Translations under genes and position numbers: made by a program
Notes under the pieces: model-generated
Database searches by the model: none
What the model was told of the DNA's origin: nothing
Seen by the model: only the letters and a program-made list of their open reading frames with translations
In this document: positions 9,199 to 17,426 of the stretch, piece by piece
Layout: each line of letters starts with the position of its first letter
How positions within the stretch are numbered: position 1 is the first letter of the stretch
Origin: Streptomyces sp. H39-S7
GTDB lineage: Bacteria; Actinomycetota; Actinomycetes; Streptomycetales; Streptomycetaceae
Direction: 5' to 3'
DNA length: 64,000 nucleotides
NCBI RefSeq assembly: GCF_027158205.1
Contig: NZ_JAPVLU010000005.1
Coordinates: 125,251 to 189,250 of the forward strand

Positions 9199-9975
9199 CT
9201 ACTTGTTGCTGGCCTCTTCGTAGGCCTTCAGCACGTCGTCCGTCGGGCCGTCCATCAGGAGCTCGCCCTTCTCCAGCCACAGCACCCGGTCGCAGGTGTC
9301 ACGGATCGACTTGTTGTTGTGGCTGACCAGGAAGACCGTGCCCGCCTCCTTGCGCAGCTCGCGGATCCGGGCCTCGGAGCGCCGCTGGAAGGAGCGGTCG
9401 CCGGTGGCCAGTGCCTCGTCGATCATCAGCACGTCATGGTTCTTCGCCGCCGCGATCGAGAACCGCAGCCGCGCCGCCATGCCCGAGGAATACGTCCGCA
9501 TCGGCAGCGAGATGAAGTCGCCCTTCTCGTTGATGCCCGAGAACTCCACGATGCCCTGGTAGCGCTCGCGGATCTCCTCCTGCGTCATACCCATCGCCAG
9601 ACCGCCCAGAATGACGTTCCGCTCACCGGTCAGGTCGTTCATCAGCGCCGCGTTGACACCCAGCAGCGACGGCTGGCCGTCGGTGTAGACCCGGCCGCTC
9701 TCCGGCGGCAGCAGCCCCGCGATCGCCCGCAGCATCGTCGACTTGCCCGACCCGTTCGACCCGATCAGGCCGACCGCTTCGCCCCGGTACGTCGTGAAAC
9801 TCACCCCGCGCACGGCGTGCACCAGCCGGACATTGGGCGAGGACTTGCGGGAGATTATGCGTCCCAGGGCAGCGGTCGCGCTGCCCTTGCTGTTCCCCGC
9901 GCCGTGCACCCGGTAGACGATGTGCACATCGTCCACGATCACGGTCGGAACACGGGTTTCGGTCTGCTCAGCCAC
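9199..9975 (-). CDS. ABC exporter ATPase, TagH/Wzt type
   Basis: A 258-aa ATPase of the polysaccharide/teichoic-acid export subfamily. Walker A is GSNGSGKST at residues 72-80, the signature is YSSGM at 162-166 and Walker B is VLMIDE at 182-187. The N-terminal strand VIVDDVHIVYRVHG before the catalytic core is typical of TagH/Wzt. It lacks the long C-terminal carbohydrate-binding tail of serotype-specific Wzt, so it would not recognise a chain terminator. The gene overlaps the permease gene by 8 nt. The complex should move a lipid-linked glycan or polyol polymer across the membrane, and the operon upstream offers a plausible substrate. Confidence 0.88.
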   Translation of the reverse strand: MAEQTETRVPTVIVDDVHIVYRVHGAGNSKGSATAALGRIISRKSSPNVRLVHAVRGVSFTTYRGEAVGLIGSNGSGKSTMLRAIAGLLPPESGRVYTDGQPSLLGVNAALMNDLTGERNVILGGLAMGMTQEEIRERYQGIVEFSGINEKGDFISLPMRTYSSGMAARLRFSIAAAKNHDVLMIDEALATGDRSFQRRSEARIRELRKEAGTVFLVSHNNKSIRDTCDRVLWLEKGELLMDGPTDDVLKAYEEASNK

Positions 9976-10906
9976 GGCCGTACTTCTCCTCAGCCTTCCA
10001 GAAATACACGTACCCGCCGACGCCCGCCAGGACAGCCCAGCCCACTCCGACCGCCCACACGTGCGGCGGCATCTGCTCCGCCGTCACACTGTCGATCAAC
10101 GCGAAACGCATCAGATCGATGTACACCGCGATGGGATTGACATCCAGCAGGAGCCGCACGAAATACGGTGCGTCCTTCGTGAAATTGGCGATGCTGTACA
10201 TCACACCCGACGTGTACATCCACGTCCGCAAAATGAACGGCATCAACTGCGCCAGGTCCGTCATCTTGCTGCCCAACCGCGCCACCACCAGCGCCAGACC
10301 GGCATTGAACACCGACTGGATGAACAACGCCGGAATCGCCAGCAGCCACGACCAGGTCGGCACCTCACCGGTCATCAACACGATCGAGAACAGCACCAGC
10401 ATCGACATCAGCAACTGCTGCAACTGCATCAACGTGAACGCGATCGGCATCGACGCCCGCGGGAAGTGCAACGCCCGGATCAGCCCCAGATTCCCCGAGA
10501 CCGCCTTCACCCCACTCATGATCGACGACTGGGTGAACGTGAAGATGAAGATGCCCGTCACCAGGAACGCGATGAAGTTGTCCACGCCACGATCGGTCCC
10601 CAGCAACAACCCGAAGATCAGGTAGTACACCGCCGCGTTCAGCAACGGCGTCATCACCTGCCACAGCTGACCCAGCCGCGCATCGGTGTACTGCGCGTGC
10701 GTCCGCGCCTTCGCGAACTCATTGATGAAGTGCCGCCGGCCCCACAACTGCCGGGTGTACTCCGCAAGGCCCGGCCGGGCACCACTGACCGACAGCCCGT
10801 ACTTCGCCGCCAGATCGGAAGCCGACAGTCCGTCGTCGGCCAGGGAGTCCGACGGGGCACTCACGGCGACGGCGCCGTCATGCGCTGTTCCGCTCACAGT
10901 AGACAC
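9968..10906 (-). CDS. ABC exporter permease, TagG/Wzm type
   Basis: ABC-2 type permease of about 312 aa. A soluble N-terminal stretch of about 60 residues containing EYTRQLWGRRHFI is followed by six hydrophobic spans (for example AAVYYLIFGLLLG, FIAFLVTGIFIFTF, LLAIPALFIQSVFNAGLALVV and AVGVGWAVLAGVGGYVYF), the usual TagG/Wzm plan. I chose the GTG at 10906, which has GAGGA six bases upstream; a TTG at 10918 would add four residues. Partner of the ATPase encoded 3' of it. A hairpin between this gene and the glycosyltransferase upstream suggests a separate or attenuated transcript. Confidence 0.87.
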   Translation of the reverse strand: MSTVSGTAHDGAVAVSAPSDSLADDGLSASDLAAKYGLSVSGARPGLAEYTRQLWGRRHFINEFAKARTHAQYTDARLGQLWQVMTPLLNAAVYYLIFGLLLGTDRGVDNFIAFLVTGIFIFTFTQSSIMSGVKAVSGNLGLIRALHFPRASMPIAFTLMQLQQLLMSMLVLFSIVLMTGEVPTWSWLLAIPALFIQSVFNAGLALVVARLGSKMTDLAQLMPFILRTWMYTSGVMYSIANFTKDAPYFVRLLLDVNPIAVYIDLMRFALIDSVTAEQMPPHVWAVGVGWAVLAGVGGYVYFWKAEEKYGRG

Positions 10907-10921
10907 TTTCGTCCTCAAGGT

Positions 10922-10954
10922 GCGCGTCCGGGGCAGGGGGGTCCCGGACTGCGC
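10922..10954 (-). terminator. hairpin between glycosyltransferase and exporter genes
   Basis: Arms GCGCGTCCGGG and CCCGGACTGCGC pair with one bulged base around a 10-nt loop, lying between the glycosyltransferase stop (10979) and the exporter permease start (10906). It probably separates the biosynthetic and export transcription units, or attenuates between them. Confidence 0.5.
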
Positions 10955-10978
10955 CCGATGCTCTCAGGTTCGAGCTTG

Positions 10979-11872
10979 TCAGATGATCGGGGGTCGGCCC
11001 AGTCGGGTCAGCCGCCATACCGTGCGCCACTTCATGGGGCGCCGGGGGCCGCAAGGCGTCGCCCAGCCCTCGCGGAAGCCGCCGAACCAGGCCCGCAGGG
11101 CGGGACCGGAAGGGCGTCTGGCCAGCGTCAGCAGGATCCAGGTGCCCAGGTAGGCGGGGACCAGGGGCCAGGGCAGGTTCCGGCGCGCCAGCCACACCCG
11201 GTTGCGGGCCACCATCCGGTGGTAGACCGCGTGCCGGCCCGGGGCGGTGAGCGGGTGGTGCAGGACCATGTCCGACCGGTAGTCGATCATCCAGCCGGCG
11301 TCCAACGCCCGCCAGGCCAGGTCCGTCTCCTCGTGCGCGTAGAAGAACTCGTCCGGCAGCCCGCCGACCTGCGCCAGCACCGTGGTGCGGACCGCGCTGG
11401 CGCCGCCCAGGAAGGTGGTCACCCGCGAGGAGCGCATCGGATCCGACGCCCGCAGCCGCGGCACGTGGCGGCGCTGGGTGGTGCCGCTCTCCGGGTCCGC
11501 GATCCGGAAGCTGACGATGCCCAGCTCCGGGTCGGCCGTGAACGCCTGGCGCAGCAGTTCCCCGGTGTCGGTGCCGGGCAGCAGCCCGTCGTCGTCGAGG
11601 AACAGCACCACGTCGACGTCGGAGCCGTTCGGGCCGAAGAGTTCGACGCCGACGTTGCGCCCGCCGGGGATGCCCAGGTTCTCGGGCAGCTCCACGGTGC
11701 GCAGCCGCGGCGCGGACCCGTCCAGTTCGGGCAGCGGGGATCCGTTGCCGACCAGCGCGACCTCGATCGGCGGGCCGTCCTGCTTGGCGACGGAGTCCAG
11801 CAGGTCGCGCAGTTCCGCGGGCCGGTTGCCCATGGTGATGATCACCGCGCCGAGCTTCAGCGGCGTACTCAC
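10979..11872 (-). CDS. family 2 glycosyltransferase
   Basis: A 297-aa GT-A fold glycosyltransferase (GT2). The nucleotide-sugar/metal site is the DDD run at residues 93-95 (LFLDDDGLLPG), preceded by the IPGGRNVG block of rhamnosyl/galactofuranosyl-type GT2 enzymes and followed by EETDLAWR, the usual acidic acceptor-side motif. The C-terminal third has a short hydrophobic stretch (LVPAYLGTWILLTLA) that could hold it to the membrane. Donor sugar cannot be told. The GTG at 11872 overlaps the preceding stop as GTGA, so it is the last gene of the five-gene biosynthetic operon. Confidence 0.85.
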   Translation of the reverse strand: MSTPLKLGAVIITMGNRPAELRDLLDSVAKQDGPPIEVALVGNGSPLPELDGSAPRLRTVELPENLGIPGGRNVGVELFGPNGSDVDVVLFLDDDGLLPGTDTGELLRQAFTADPELGIVSFRIADPESGTTQRRHVPRLRASDPMRSSRVTTFLGGASAVRTTVLAQVGGLPDEFFYAHEETDLAWRALDAGWMIDYRSDMVLHHPLTAPGRHAVYHRMVARNRVWLARRNLPWPLVPAYLGTWILLTLARRPSGPALRAWFGGFREGWATPCGPRRPMKWRTVWRLTRLGRPPII

Positions 11873-12648
11873 TTGAGCCTGCTCGAGGCCAGGATGCTGA
11901 CCAGGTGCAGCAGCGACTGCAGCAGCGCGATGCCGGCGAGGACGGCGACGCCCAGACGCGAGAAGAACAGGTCGCCCCTGGCCTGGTCCAGGATCGCCAG
12001 TACCAGGATCAGCAGTGACGCCTCGATGCCGAGGACGAGCCGGTGGAACTTCAGCGCCGCGGCGGCCCTGCGGGCCAGCGCCATCCCGGACGAACGCGGC
12101 TCGGAGGCCGCCTCCTTGACCGGCGGCAGCCCGTGCTGGTGACGGGCCACGCCGACGAGGTCGGTCTCCGCCTTGATCATCACGGCCCCGAGGGCGGCCA
12201 GCGTGCCGAGGAAGGCCCACAGCCAGTCGATCCGCCCGGAGCCCCACAGGTCGGCGGCGCGCAGGCCGAAGCCGACCAGTACGGCGGCGTCGCACAGATA
12301 GGCGGCGACACGGTCCAGGTAGACCCCGCCCAGCGAGTACTGCTTCTTCCAGCGGGCGAGCTCTCCGTCGACGCAGTCGAACAGCAGGTAGAGCTGGACC
12401 ATCACCACACCGAGCACGGCACCGGTGATCCCCGGCACCAGCAGAGCCGGCGCGGCGAGGACCGCGGCGACGGTCATCACGTACGTCACCTGGTTGGGCG
12501 TGACCCGTGTGTTCACCAGGTGCCGGTCGATGCGCAGCGAGAGCTCCCGCATGTAGAGCCGGCCGGCCCAGTGCTCGCCGCTCCGCCGGTCCTTCACCCC
12601 CGGGGGGTGAACGACCGGGCGGAGTTCAGCTACGGATGGCTTTTGCAT
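11869..12648 (-). CDS. CDP-alcohol phosphotransferase family protein with altered fourth Asp
   Basis: Membrane enzyme of 259 aa that would transfer a phospho-alcohol from a CDP-alcohol to an acceptor. The family motif is largely present: D91, D94-G95, A98-R99, G108, D112. The fourth aspartate, which acts in metal binding/catalysis in characterised members, would fall at residue 116 and is Ala; the next acidic residue is D120. This pattern may mark a distinct actinobacterial subgroup rather than a dead enzyme (inference). Several hydrophobic helices follow. The ATG at 12648 lies inside the end of the upstream dehydrogenase gene (23-nt overlap), with no strong ribosome site, so it depends on coupling. 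Confidence 0.82.
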   Translation of the reverse strand: MQKPSVAELRPVVHPPGVKDRRSGEHWAGRLYMRELSLRIDRHLVNTRVTPNQVTYVMTVAAVLAAPALLVPGITGAVLGVVMVQLYLLFDCVDGELARWKKQYSLGGVYLDRVAAYLCDAAVLVGFGLRAADLWGSGRIDWLWAFLGTLAALGAVMIKAETDLVGVARHQHGLPPVKEAASEPRSSGMALARRAAAALKFHRLVLGIEASLLILVLAILDQARGDLFFSRLGVAVLAGIALLQSLLHLVSILASSRLK

Positions 12649-13687
12649 AGTCGGCGTATGCGTCCTTGATCTCGTCTGCGGACAGGTCGAGGTGTTCCAG
12701 GATCGTGTAGCGCCCGGGGCGGGTCTGCGGTGCGTACTCCACCGCCTTGACGAACTCCTCGTCGGAGAAGCCGATCTCGCCGGGCGTGACGGGCAGCCCG
12801 TGACGTCGCAGCACCTCGGCGATCAGGCCGGCCTCGTCGTGCGACCCGCGCAGGTACATGGCGAAGGCGGCGCCCAGGCCGCACTGCTCGCCGTGCGCGG
12901 CGGCGCGCTTGGGGTACAGCAGGTCGAAGGCGTGGCTGATCTCGTGGCAGGCGCCGGACGACGGGCGGGTGTCCCCGCTGATCGACATGGCGATGCCGGA
13001 GAGCACCAGGCCCTCGGCGAGCGTGGTGAGGAACGCGTCGTCCCCCACCCCGCCCGGGTGCCGCAGTACCGACTCACCGGCGGAGCGGGCCATGGCGGCG
13101 GCGAGACCGTCTATGGGCTCACCGGTCTCGCGGTGCGACAGCTCCCAGTCCGCGATGGCGGAGATGTTGGAGATCGCGTCGCCGATGCCGGAGCGCACGT
13201 AGCGCACCGGCGCCTCCCGGATCACGTCCAGATCGATCACCAGCGCTATCGGGGTCGGCACCCCGTAGGAGCCGCGCCCGTTGTCGTTGTCCAGCGTGGA
13301 CACCGGCGAGCAGATCCCGTCGTGCGACAGGTTCGTCGCGACGGCGACCATCGGCAGCCCGACCCGGGCCGCCGCGTACTTGGCGACGTCGATGATCTTG
13401 CCGCCGCCGAGGCCGACGACCGCGTCGTACCGCTTGCCGCGCATGGCGTCGGCGAGCTTGACGGCGGCGTCGATGGTGCCGCCGGCGACCGGGTACCAGT
13501 CGGCGCCGGGCAGTTCGGGTGCCAGCCGGTCGCGCAGCTTGAGGCCGGAGCCGCCGCTGATCGCGATGGCGAGCTTGCCCGAGCTGGAGATCCGCTGGTC
13601 GGCCAGGAGGCCGGCCAGATCGGCGAGCGCGCCGCCGTTGATGTCGACGACGACCGGCGAGGGGATCAGCCGGGTCAGTACTGGCAC
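12626..13687 (-). CDS. glycerol-1-phosphate dehydrogenase-like (AraM/EgsA family)
   Basis: A 353-aa protein of the dehydroquinate synthase/iron-alcohol dehydrogenase superfamily, closest in pattern to sn-glycerol-1-phosphate dehydrogenases. The nucleotide site is VGLGGGKIIDVAK (GGGK at 94-97). The next block, VATNLSHDGICSPVS around residues 116-130, is typical of AraM/EgsA. Candidate metal ligands are D171 (GIGDAISN), H249/H253 (CHEISHAFD) and H266 (HGEQCG). It would reduce dihydroxyacetone phosphate, or a related ketose phosphate, to the polyol phosphate used by the neighbouring nucleotidyltransferase. Start GTG at 13687, overlapping the upstream gene by 13 nt. A different polyol phosphate product is possible. 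Confidence 0.8.
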   Translation of the reverse strand: MPVLTRLIPSPVVVDINGGALADLAGLLADQRISSSGKLAIAISGGSGLKLRDRLAPELPGADWYPVAGGTIDAAVKLADAMRGKRYDAVVGLGGGKIIDVAKYAAARVGLPMVAVATNLSHDGICSPVSTLDNDNGRGSYGVPTPIALVIDLDVIREAPVRYVRSGIGDAISNISAIADWELSHRETGEPIDGLAAAMARSAGESVLRHPGGVGDDAFLTTLAEGLVLSGIAMSISGDTRPSSGACHEISHAFDLLYPKRAAAHGEQCGLGAAFAMYLRGSHDEAGLIAEVLRRHGLPVTPGEIGFSDEEFVKAVEYAPQTRPGRYTILEHLDLSADEIKDAYADYAKAIRS

Positions 13688-14433
13688 GCGATCCCCCGTG
13701 CCTTCTTCAGGTCGTCGTGGTTGTCGATCTCGACCCAGGCCACGTCGCCGATCGGCGCGGTGTCGATGGTGAAGCCGCGGTTGACGAGCTCCTGGTAGCC
13801 GTCCTCGTAGTAGAGGTCGGGGTCCTTCTCGAAGGTCGTCTTCAGCGCGTCGGCCAGGTCGGCGGCGGCCGACGACTCGATCAGCGTCACGCCGATGTAC
13901 TCGCCGGTCGCGGTGGCCGGGTCCATCAGCTTGGTGATGCGCTGAACCCCCCGTGAAGGCACGGACGGGTCGGTGATGACCTTCATCTCCTCGTCGGCGA
14001 GCTTCTTCACCGTGTCGAGGGCGAGGATGATCCGCCGGTCCTGGCCGCGGGCGGCGAGCAGGGTCTTCTCGACGGAGACCGGGTGCACGGTGTCGCCGTT
14101 GGCGAGGATCACACCCTCCGTGAGGATGTCCCGGGCGCACCACAGGGAGTAGGCGTTGTTCCAGATCTCCGCCTTGTCGTTCTCGACGAGGTGCAGCTTG
14201 ACGCCGTACTTCTTCTCCAGGGCTGCCTTGCGCTCGACGACCGCTTCGCCGCGGTAGCCGATCACGATCGCCGCGTCGGTGAGACCGACCTCGGCGAAGT
14301 TGCCCAGCGTCAGGTCCAGGACGGTGGTGGTGCCCGCGCCCTCCGGGTCCACCGGCACCAGAGCCTTGGGCAGGGTGTCGGTGTAGGGACGCAGACGCCG
14401 TCCGGCGCCGGCTGCCAGCACGAGGCCGATCAT
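13675..14433 (-). CDS. LicC-like sugar/alcohol-phosphate nucleotidyltransferase
   Basis: A 252-aa nucleotidyltransferase with the N-terminal signature LAAGAGRRLRPYT and PKAL at residues 6-25 and a metal/sugar site in ILANGDTVHP. The segment IWNNAYSLWCARD resembles LicC-type cytidylyltransferases, which activate choline, ethanolamine or polyol phosphates. In this operon it most likely makes the CDP-alcohol used by one or both CDP-alcohol phosphotransferases (inference). The ATG at 14433 forms an ATGA overlap with the upstream gene, and its end overlaps the dehydrogenase gene. Confidence 0.82.
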   Translation of the reverse strand: MIGLVLAAGAGRRLRPYTDTLPKALVPVDPEGAGTTTVLDLTLGNFAEVGLTDAAIVIGYRGEAVVERKAALEKKYGVKLHLVENDKAEIWNNAYSLWCARDILTEGVILANGDTVHPVSVEKTLLAARGQDRRIILALDTVKKLADEEMKVITDPSVPSRGVQRITKLMDPATATGEYIGVTLIESSAAADLADALKTTFEKDPDLYYEDGYQELVNRGFTIDTAPIGDVAWVEIDNHDDLKKARGIACQY

Positions 14434-16241
14434 GCGGGTTCTCCTGATTCGTCGTGTACAGCGGGTGCGGCTGACGACACCCAGAAACGGATGCTCTCGG
14501 TGAGCACCACGAGTGTCAGCGCCCCGGCGATGACCGTCAGCGTGACGGTAAAACCTGTGTGGTGCGCGAGGGCGGCCGCCACGGTGATCGCCAGCGCCCT
14601 GCCCTCGTGTCCGCCGATCGCGCGTACCAGGGCCCTCGGCGGCGCCCCGGTGCCGCCGCGGATGCGGTACACCGTGTCGTAGTGATGGTAGGCGACGGCG
14701 GCCACCAGGCCGAAAGCGGCGGGCAATGCGCCGTTCACGTCCGAGACGGCGGCCAGCGCGAGGATCGTGGTGTATTCGCCCGCCCGGAAGAACGGCGGGA
14801 CCAGCCAGTCCAGCGCGCCCTTCAGCGGTCGGGCGACGGCCAGACCCGAGGTGAGGACGTATACGGCGGCGGCCAGTACCGGCCACCAGCTGCCCCACGG
14901 TGCCAGCGCGGCGGTCGCCACCAGCGCGGCGGAGCCGAGCAGGGCCACGGCGGGCGCGGTGAACGACGGCAGCCGGCGGGCCAGCGGTCCGGTCGCGCGG
15001 GCGACGGCTTCGGCGAGCGGACCGCTGTCGGCCAGCTCGGCGAGCGCCTGGGCGGCCCGGTCGGTGCGGGTGGCCTTGCGAGTGAGGGAACGCAGCACCC
15101 GGCCCGCGGTGGTGTAGCAGGCGGCGAGCGCGCAGCCGATGATCAGCACGGTCAGGGTGGTGCGCGGCGTGGTGACGGCGGTGAGCACCGCGATCATGGC
15201 CCAGCGCTCTCCGATCGGCAGCACGATCATCCGGCGCACCCAGACCGTCCAGCCGACGCTGTCGAGCTTGTCCGACAGGGCGGCGGTCGGGCTGGTGTTG
15301 GCCGTCGCGTCGTGGTTGGCCTCGGTGAACGAGAAGTCGACGACGTGCCGGCAGGTCTGCAGCACCATCGCGCCGAGCGCCAGCGCCCACACGTCGTCAC
15401 CGCCGCGGGCCGCACCGAGGGCGAGGCCGGCGTAGTACGCGTACTCCTTGGCCCGGTCGAAGGTGGCATCCAGCCAGGCGCCGAGCGTCGAGTACTGCAG
15501 TGAGTAACGGGCGAGCTGCCCGTCAGCGCAGTCCAGGACGAACGAGGCGACCAGCAGGACGCCGGCGGCGACGAAGCCGGGCCGGGTGCCGGTGGCCGCG
15601 CAGCCGGCCGCGATCAGTGCGACGAGCAGGGACGCGGTGGTGACCTGGTTCGGGGTCAGTCCACGGCGGGCGCACCAGCGCGCGAGGTAGCGGGAGTAAG
15701 GACTGATGCAGTAGGTGGTGAAGAAGCCGTCGCGGGCCTTGACGGCGTTGCGCAGCCGGACCTTCTCCCCGTCGACCGCGGCGACGGCCGCGGCCGCTTC
15801 GGCGCGGTCGGCGTCCGAGGCGGGGACGGCCGCCACCAGGACTCCGAGTTCAGGACGGTGCGGGGCCACGCCCTCGGCCTCGATGGCGGTGGCGAGGTCG
15901 TCGGGCAGGCGGCCCGCGTCCGGCCCGGCGGCGAGCGCCCTGGCCAGCGCGGGACGCGCAGCGGCCTGGACGGCGAGCGCGCCGGGAACGGCGGAGGCGT
16001 CGAAGCGGGGGTCCGTGAGTGCCAGCCGCAGCGCGTGCGGGTGGCCGATGAAGCGCCGGTCGACGATCGCCAGCCGCTCGGCGGCGGGCACCGCGGCGAC
16101 GCGTGCCGCGAGACTTCCGGCCGCCGCTTCGGACGCGCTGGTGGCGTCGTGCTCGTCGACCACGTCGAATCCGAGCGACCTCAGGTCGCCCTCGAGCGGC
16201 GACGCCGGAGCCGGCGGGCCGGTGAGGATGGCGGTCGGCAG
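14430..16241 (-). CDS. CDP-alcohol phosphotransferase with N- and C-terminal extensions (start uncertain, possibly CTG)
   Basis: Large member of the CDP-alcohol phosphotransferase family. From the first conventional start (GTG 16163) it has 577 aa: a soluble Ala-rich N-terminal region of about 150 residues, the complete motif around residue 209 (DCADG, AR, then G and both later Asp, in GAWLDATFD), and a C-terminal half with several more hydrophobic helices and a soluble insert. The same frame is open for 26 further codons to a CTG at 16241, and the added sequence (PTAILTGPPAPASPLEGD) looks like real coding sequence. GGGAG lies nine bases before the CTG. The region also carries a 33-bp direct repeat. 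It is the first gene of the operon. Confidence 0.8.
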   Translation of the reverse strand: MPTAILTGPPAPASPLEGDLRSLGFDVVDEHDATSASEAAAGSLAARVAAVPAAERLAIVDRRFIGHPHALRLALTDPRFDASAVPGALAVQAAARPALARALAAGPDAGRLPDDLATAIEAEGVAPHRPELGVLVAAVPASDADRAEAAAAVAAVDGEKVRLRNAVKARDGFFTTYCISPYSRYLARWCARRGLTPNQVTTASLLVALIAAGCAATGTRPGFVAAGVLLVASFVLDCADGQLARYSLQYSTLGAWLDATFDRAKEYAYYAGLALGAARGGDDVWALALGAMVLQTCRHVVDFSFTEANHDATANTSPTAALSDKLDSVGWTVWVRRMIVLPIGERWAMIAVLTAVTTPRTTLTVLIIGCALAACYTTAGRVLRSLTRKATRTDRAAQALAELADSGPLAEAVARATGPLARRLPSFTAPAVALLGSAALVATAALAPWGSWWPVLAAAVYVLTSGLAVARPLKGALDWLVPPFFRAGEYTTILALAAVSDVNGALPAAFGLVAAVAYHHYDTVYRIRGGTGAPPRALVRAIGGHEGRALAITVAAALAHHTGFTVTLTVIAGALTLVVLTESIRFWVSSAAPAVHDESGEPA

Positions 16242-16321
16242 AGGAACTCACTCCCTGGACATGTGGGGATGCCGGCGAGGATGGCGGTCGGCGGGCCGGT
16301 GTGGACGGCGGTCGGCAGAGG
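16212..16321. repeat. 33-bp direct repeat at the start of the phosphotransferase gene
   Basis: Positions 16212-16244 and 16289-16321 match at 31 of 33 bases, 77 bp apart. One copy lies inside the putative N-terminal coding extension of the phosphotransferase and the other just upstream, so a local tandem duplication has remodelled the 5' end of this gene. Confidence 0.85.
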
Positions 16322-16722
16322 CTATCGGATCCGCGGAAGCGGCCGTTCACCACCCGTTTGCTTGCTCGTGCGCTCGCCGGGGGCCGTCCCGCCATGCGAA
16401 CGCGTGATCATCATGGTCGATTCGCGCCCCAGCAACAAACAGCGGCCGGACGGCGGGCGCCCGCCGCCGTCCGAAGGATGCGACACCGATGGTCACCAGC
16501 CTCATCACCGCAGGTCACCGGGTATGACATCGATATCTTGTAGCGCCTCGTGCACCATGCGTCACCATGTGTCGCGTTCCGCATCACGGGCAACTGCCCG
16601 GCGATGACCGCTCGGTTGTGCCATCGACCCCGTCCGGGTGACTCCGGGCGCGCGGTGCAACCACTTCGGTATGCGGCGCGTGAGGCAGACTGAGGACTTG
16701 TCGTCGAATGCGAAGGATGGAC
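16322..16722. other. divergent promoter region of the phosphotransferase operon and idi
   Basis: No gene is supported here. The segment is less GC-rich than its surroundings (especially 16390-16600) and must hold promoters for the minus-strand biosynthetic operon and for idi. A short CGGGCA-AC-TGCCCG hairpin lies near 16590. No clear sigma-factor consensus was identified. Confidence 0.4.
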
Positions 16723-17331
16723 ATGCCAACCAGTCCCGCCACCGGCCGGCCCGGCACCCCCGCGACGGATCCCTCCAGCAACGGAGTCGCGGAACCGATC
16801 ATGCTGGAGCTGGTCGACGAGGCCGGTGTGACGATCGGCACCGCCGAGAAGCTGTCCGCGCACCTGGCCCCCGGCCGGCTGCACCGGGCCTTCTCCGTCT
16901 TCCTCTTCGACGACGAGGGCCGGCTGCTGCTCCAGCGCCGGGCCATGGGCAAGTACCACTCCCCCGGCGTCTGGTCGAACACCTGCTGCGGGCACCCGTA
17001 CCCGGCCGAGCCGCCGTTCGTGGCCGCCGCCCGCCGCACCGCCGAGGAGCTGGGAACGGCTCCCGCGCTGCTGCGCGAGGCCGGCACCGTCCGCTACACC
17101 CACCCGGACCCGGAGTCCGGGCTGGTCGAGCAGGAGTTCAACCACCTCTTCGTCGGCCTCGTACGGGCGCAGCTGCGGCCCGATCCCGAGGAGATCGGCG
17201 AGACCGCGTTCGTGACGCCGCCCGAGCTGGAGGAGATCCGCGAGCGCGGCCCGTTCTCCGCCTGGTTCGGAACGGTGTGGGACGCGTCACTGCCCGCGAT
17301 CCGCGAGCTGACCGGTGACGCCGGCTGGTAG
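16723..17331 (+). CDS. idi: isopentenyl-diphosphate delta-isomerase, type I
   Basis: Nudix-fold enzyme of 202 aa that interconverts IPP and DMAPP, balancing precursors for the prenyl synthase and hopanoid route. The catalytic cysteine lies in TCCGHP (C89, H91), the metal/substrate His in RLHRAFSVF (H54), and the second acid pair in EQEFNH, corresponding to the two Glu of the E. coli enzyme. I chose the ATG at 16723 because AAGGA lies five bases upstream; ATGs at 16708 and 16717 are in frame but lack this. Its closeness to the hopanoid and lipid-linked operons is consistent with a role in isoprenoid supply. Confidence 0.95.
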   Translation: MPTSPATGRPGTPATDPSSNGVAEPIMLELVDEAGVTIGTAEKLSAHLAPGRLHRAFSVFLFDDEGRLLLQRRAMGKYHSPGVWSNTCCGHPYPAEPPFVAAARRTAEELGTAPALLREAGTVRYTHPDPESGLVEQEFNHLFVGLVRAQLRPDPEEIGETAFVTPPELEEIRERGPFSAWFGTVWDASLPAIRELTGDAGW

Positions 17332-17336
17332 GAGCG

Positions 17337-17363
17337 CGCCGGGTTCGCCGGGGCGACCCGGCG
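17337..17363. terminator. bidirectional terminator between idi and the ATPase gene
   Basis: Arms CGCCGGGTTCGCC and GGCGACCCGGCG pair with one bulge around a two-base loop. The hairpin lies between two convergent genes, 6 nt after idi and about 60 nt after the opposite gene. Confidence 0.65.
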
Positions 17364-17426
17364 GGAACGGTGTGGGCGGCGTCGGCGCACCGGCGCCGCG
17401 TCGGCGGCAGCGTTGGCGGACGGGCT

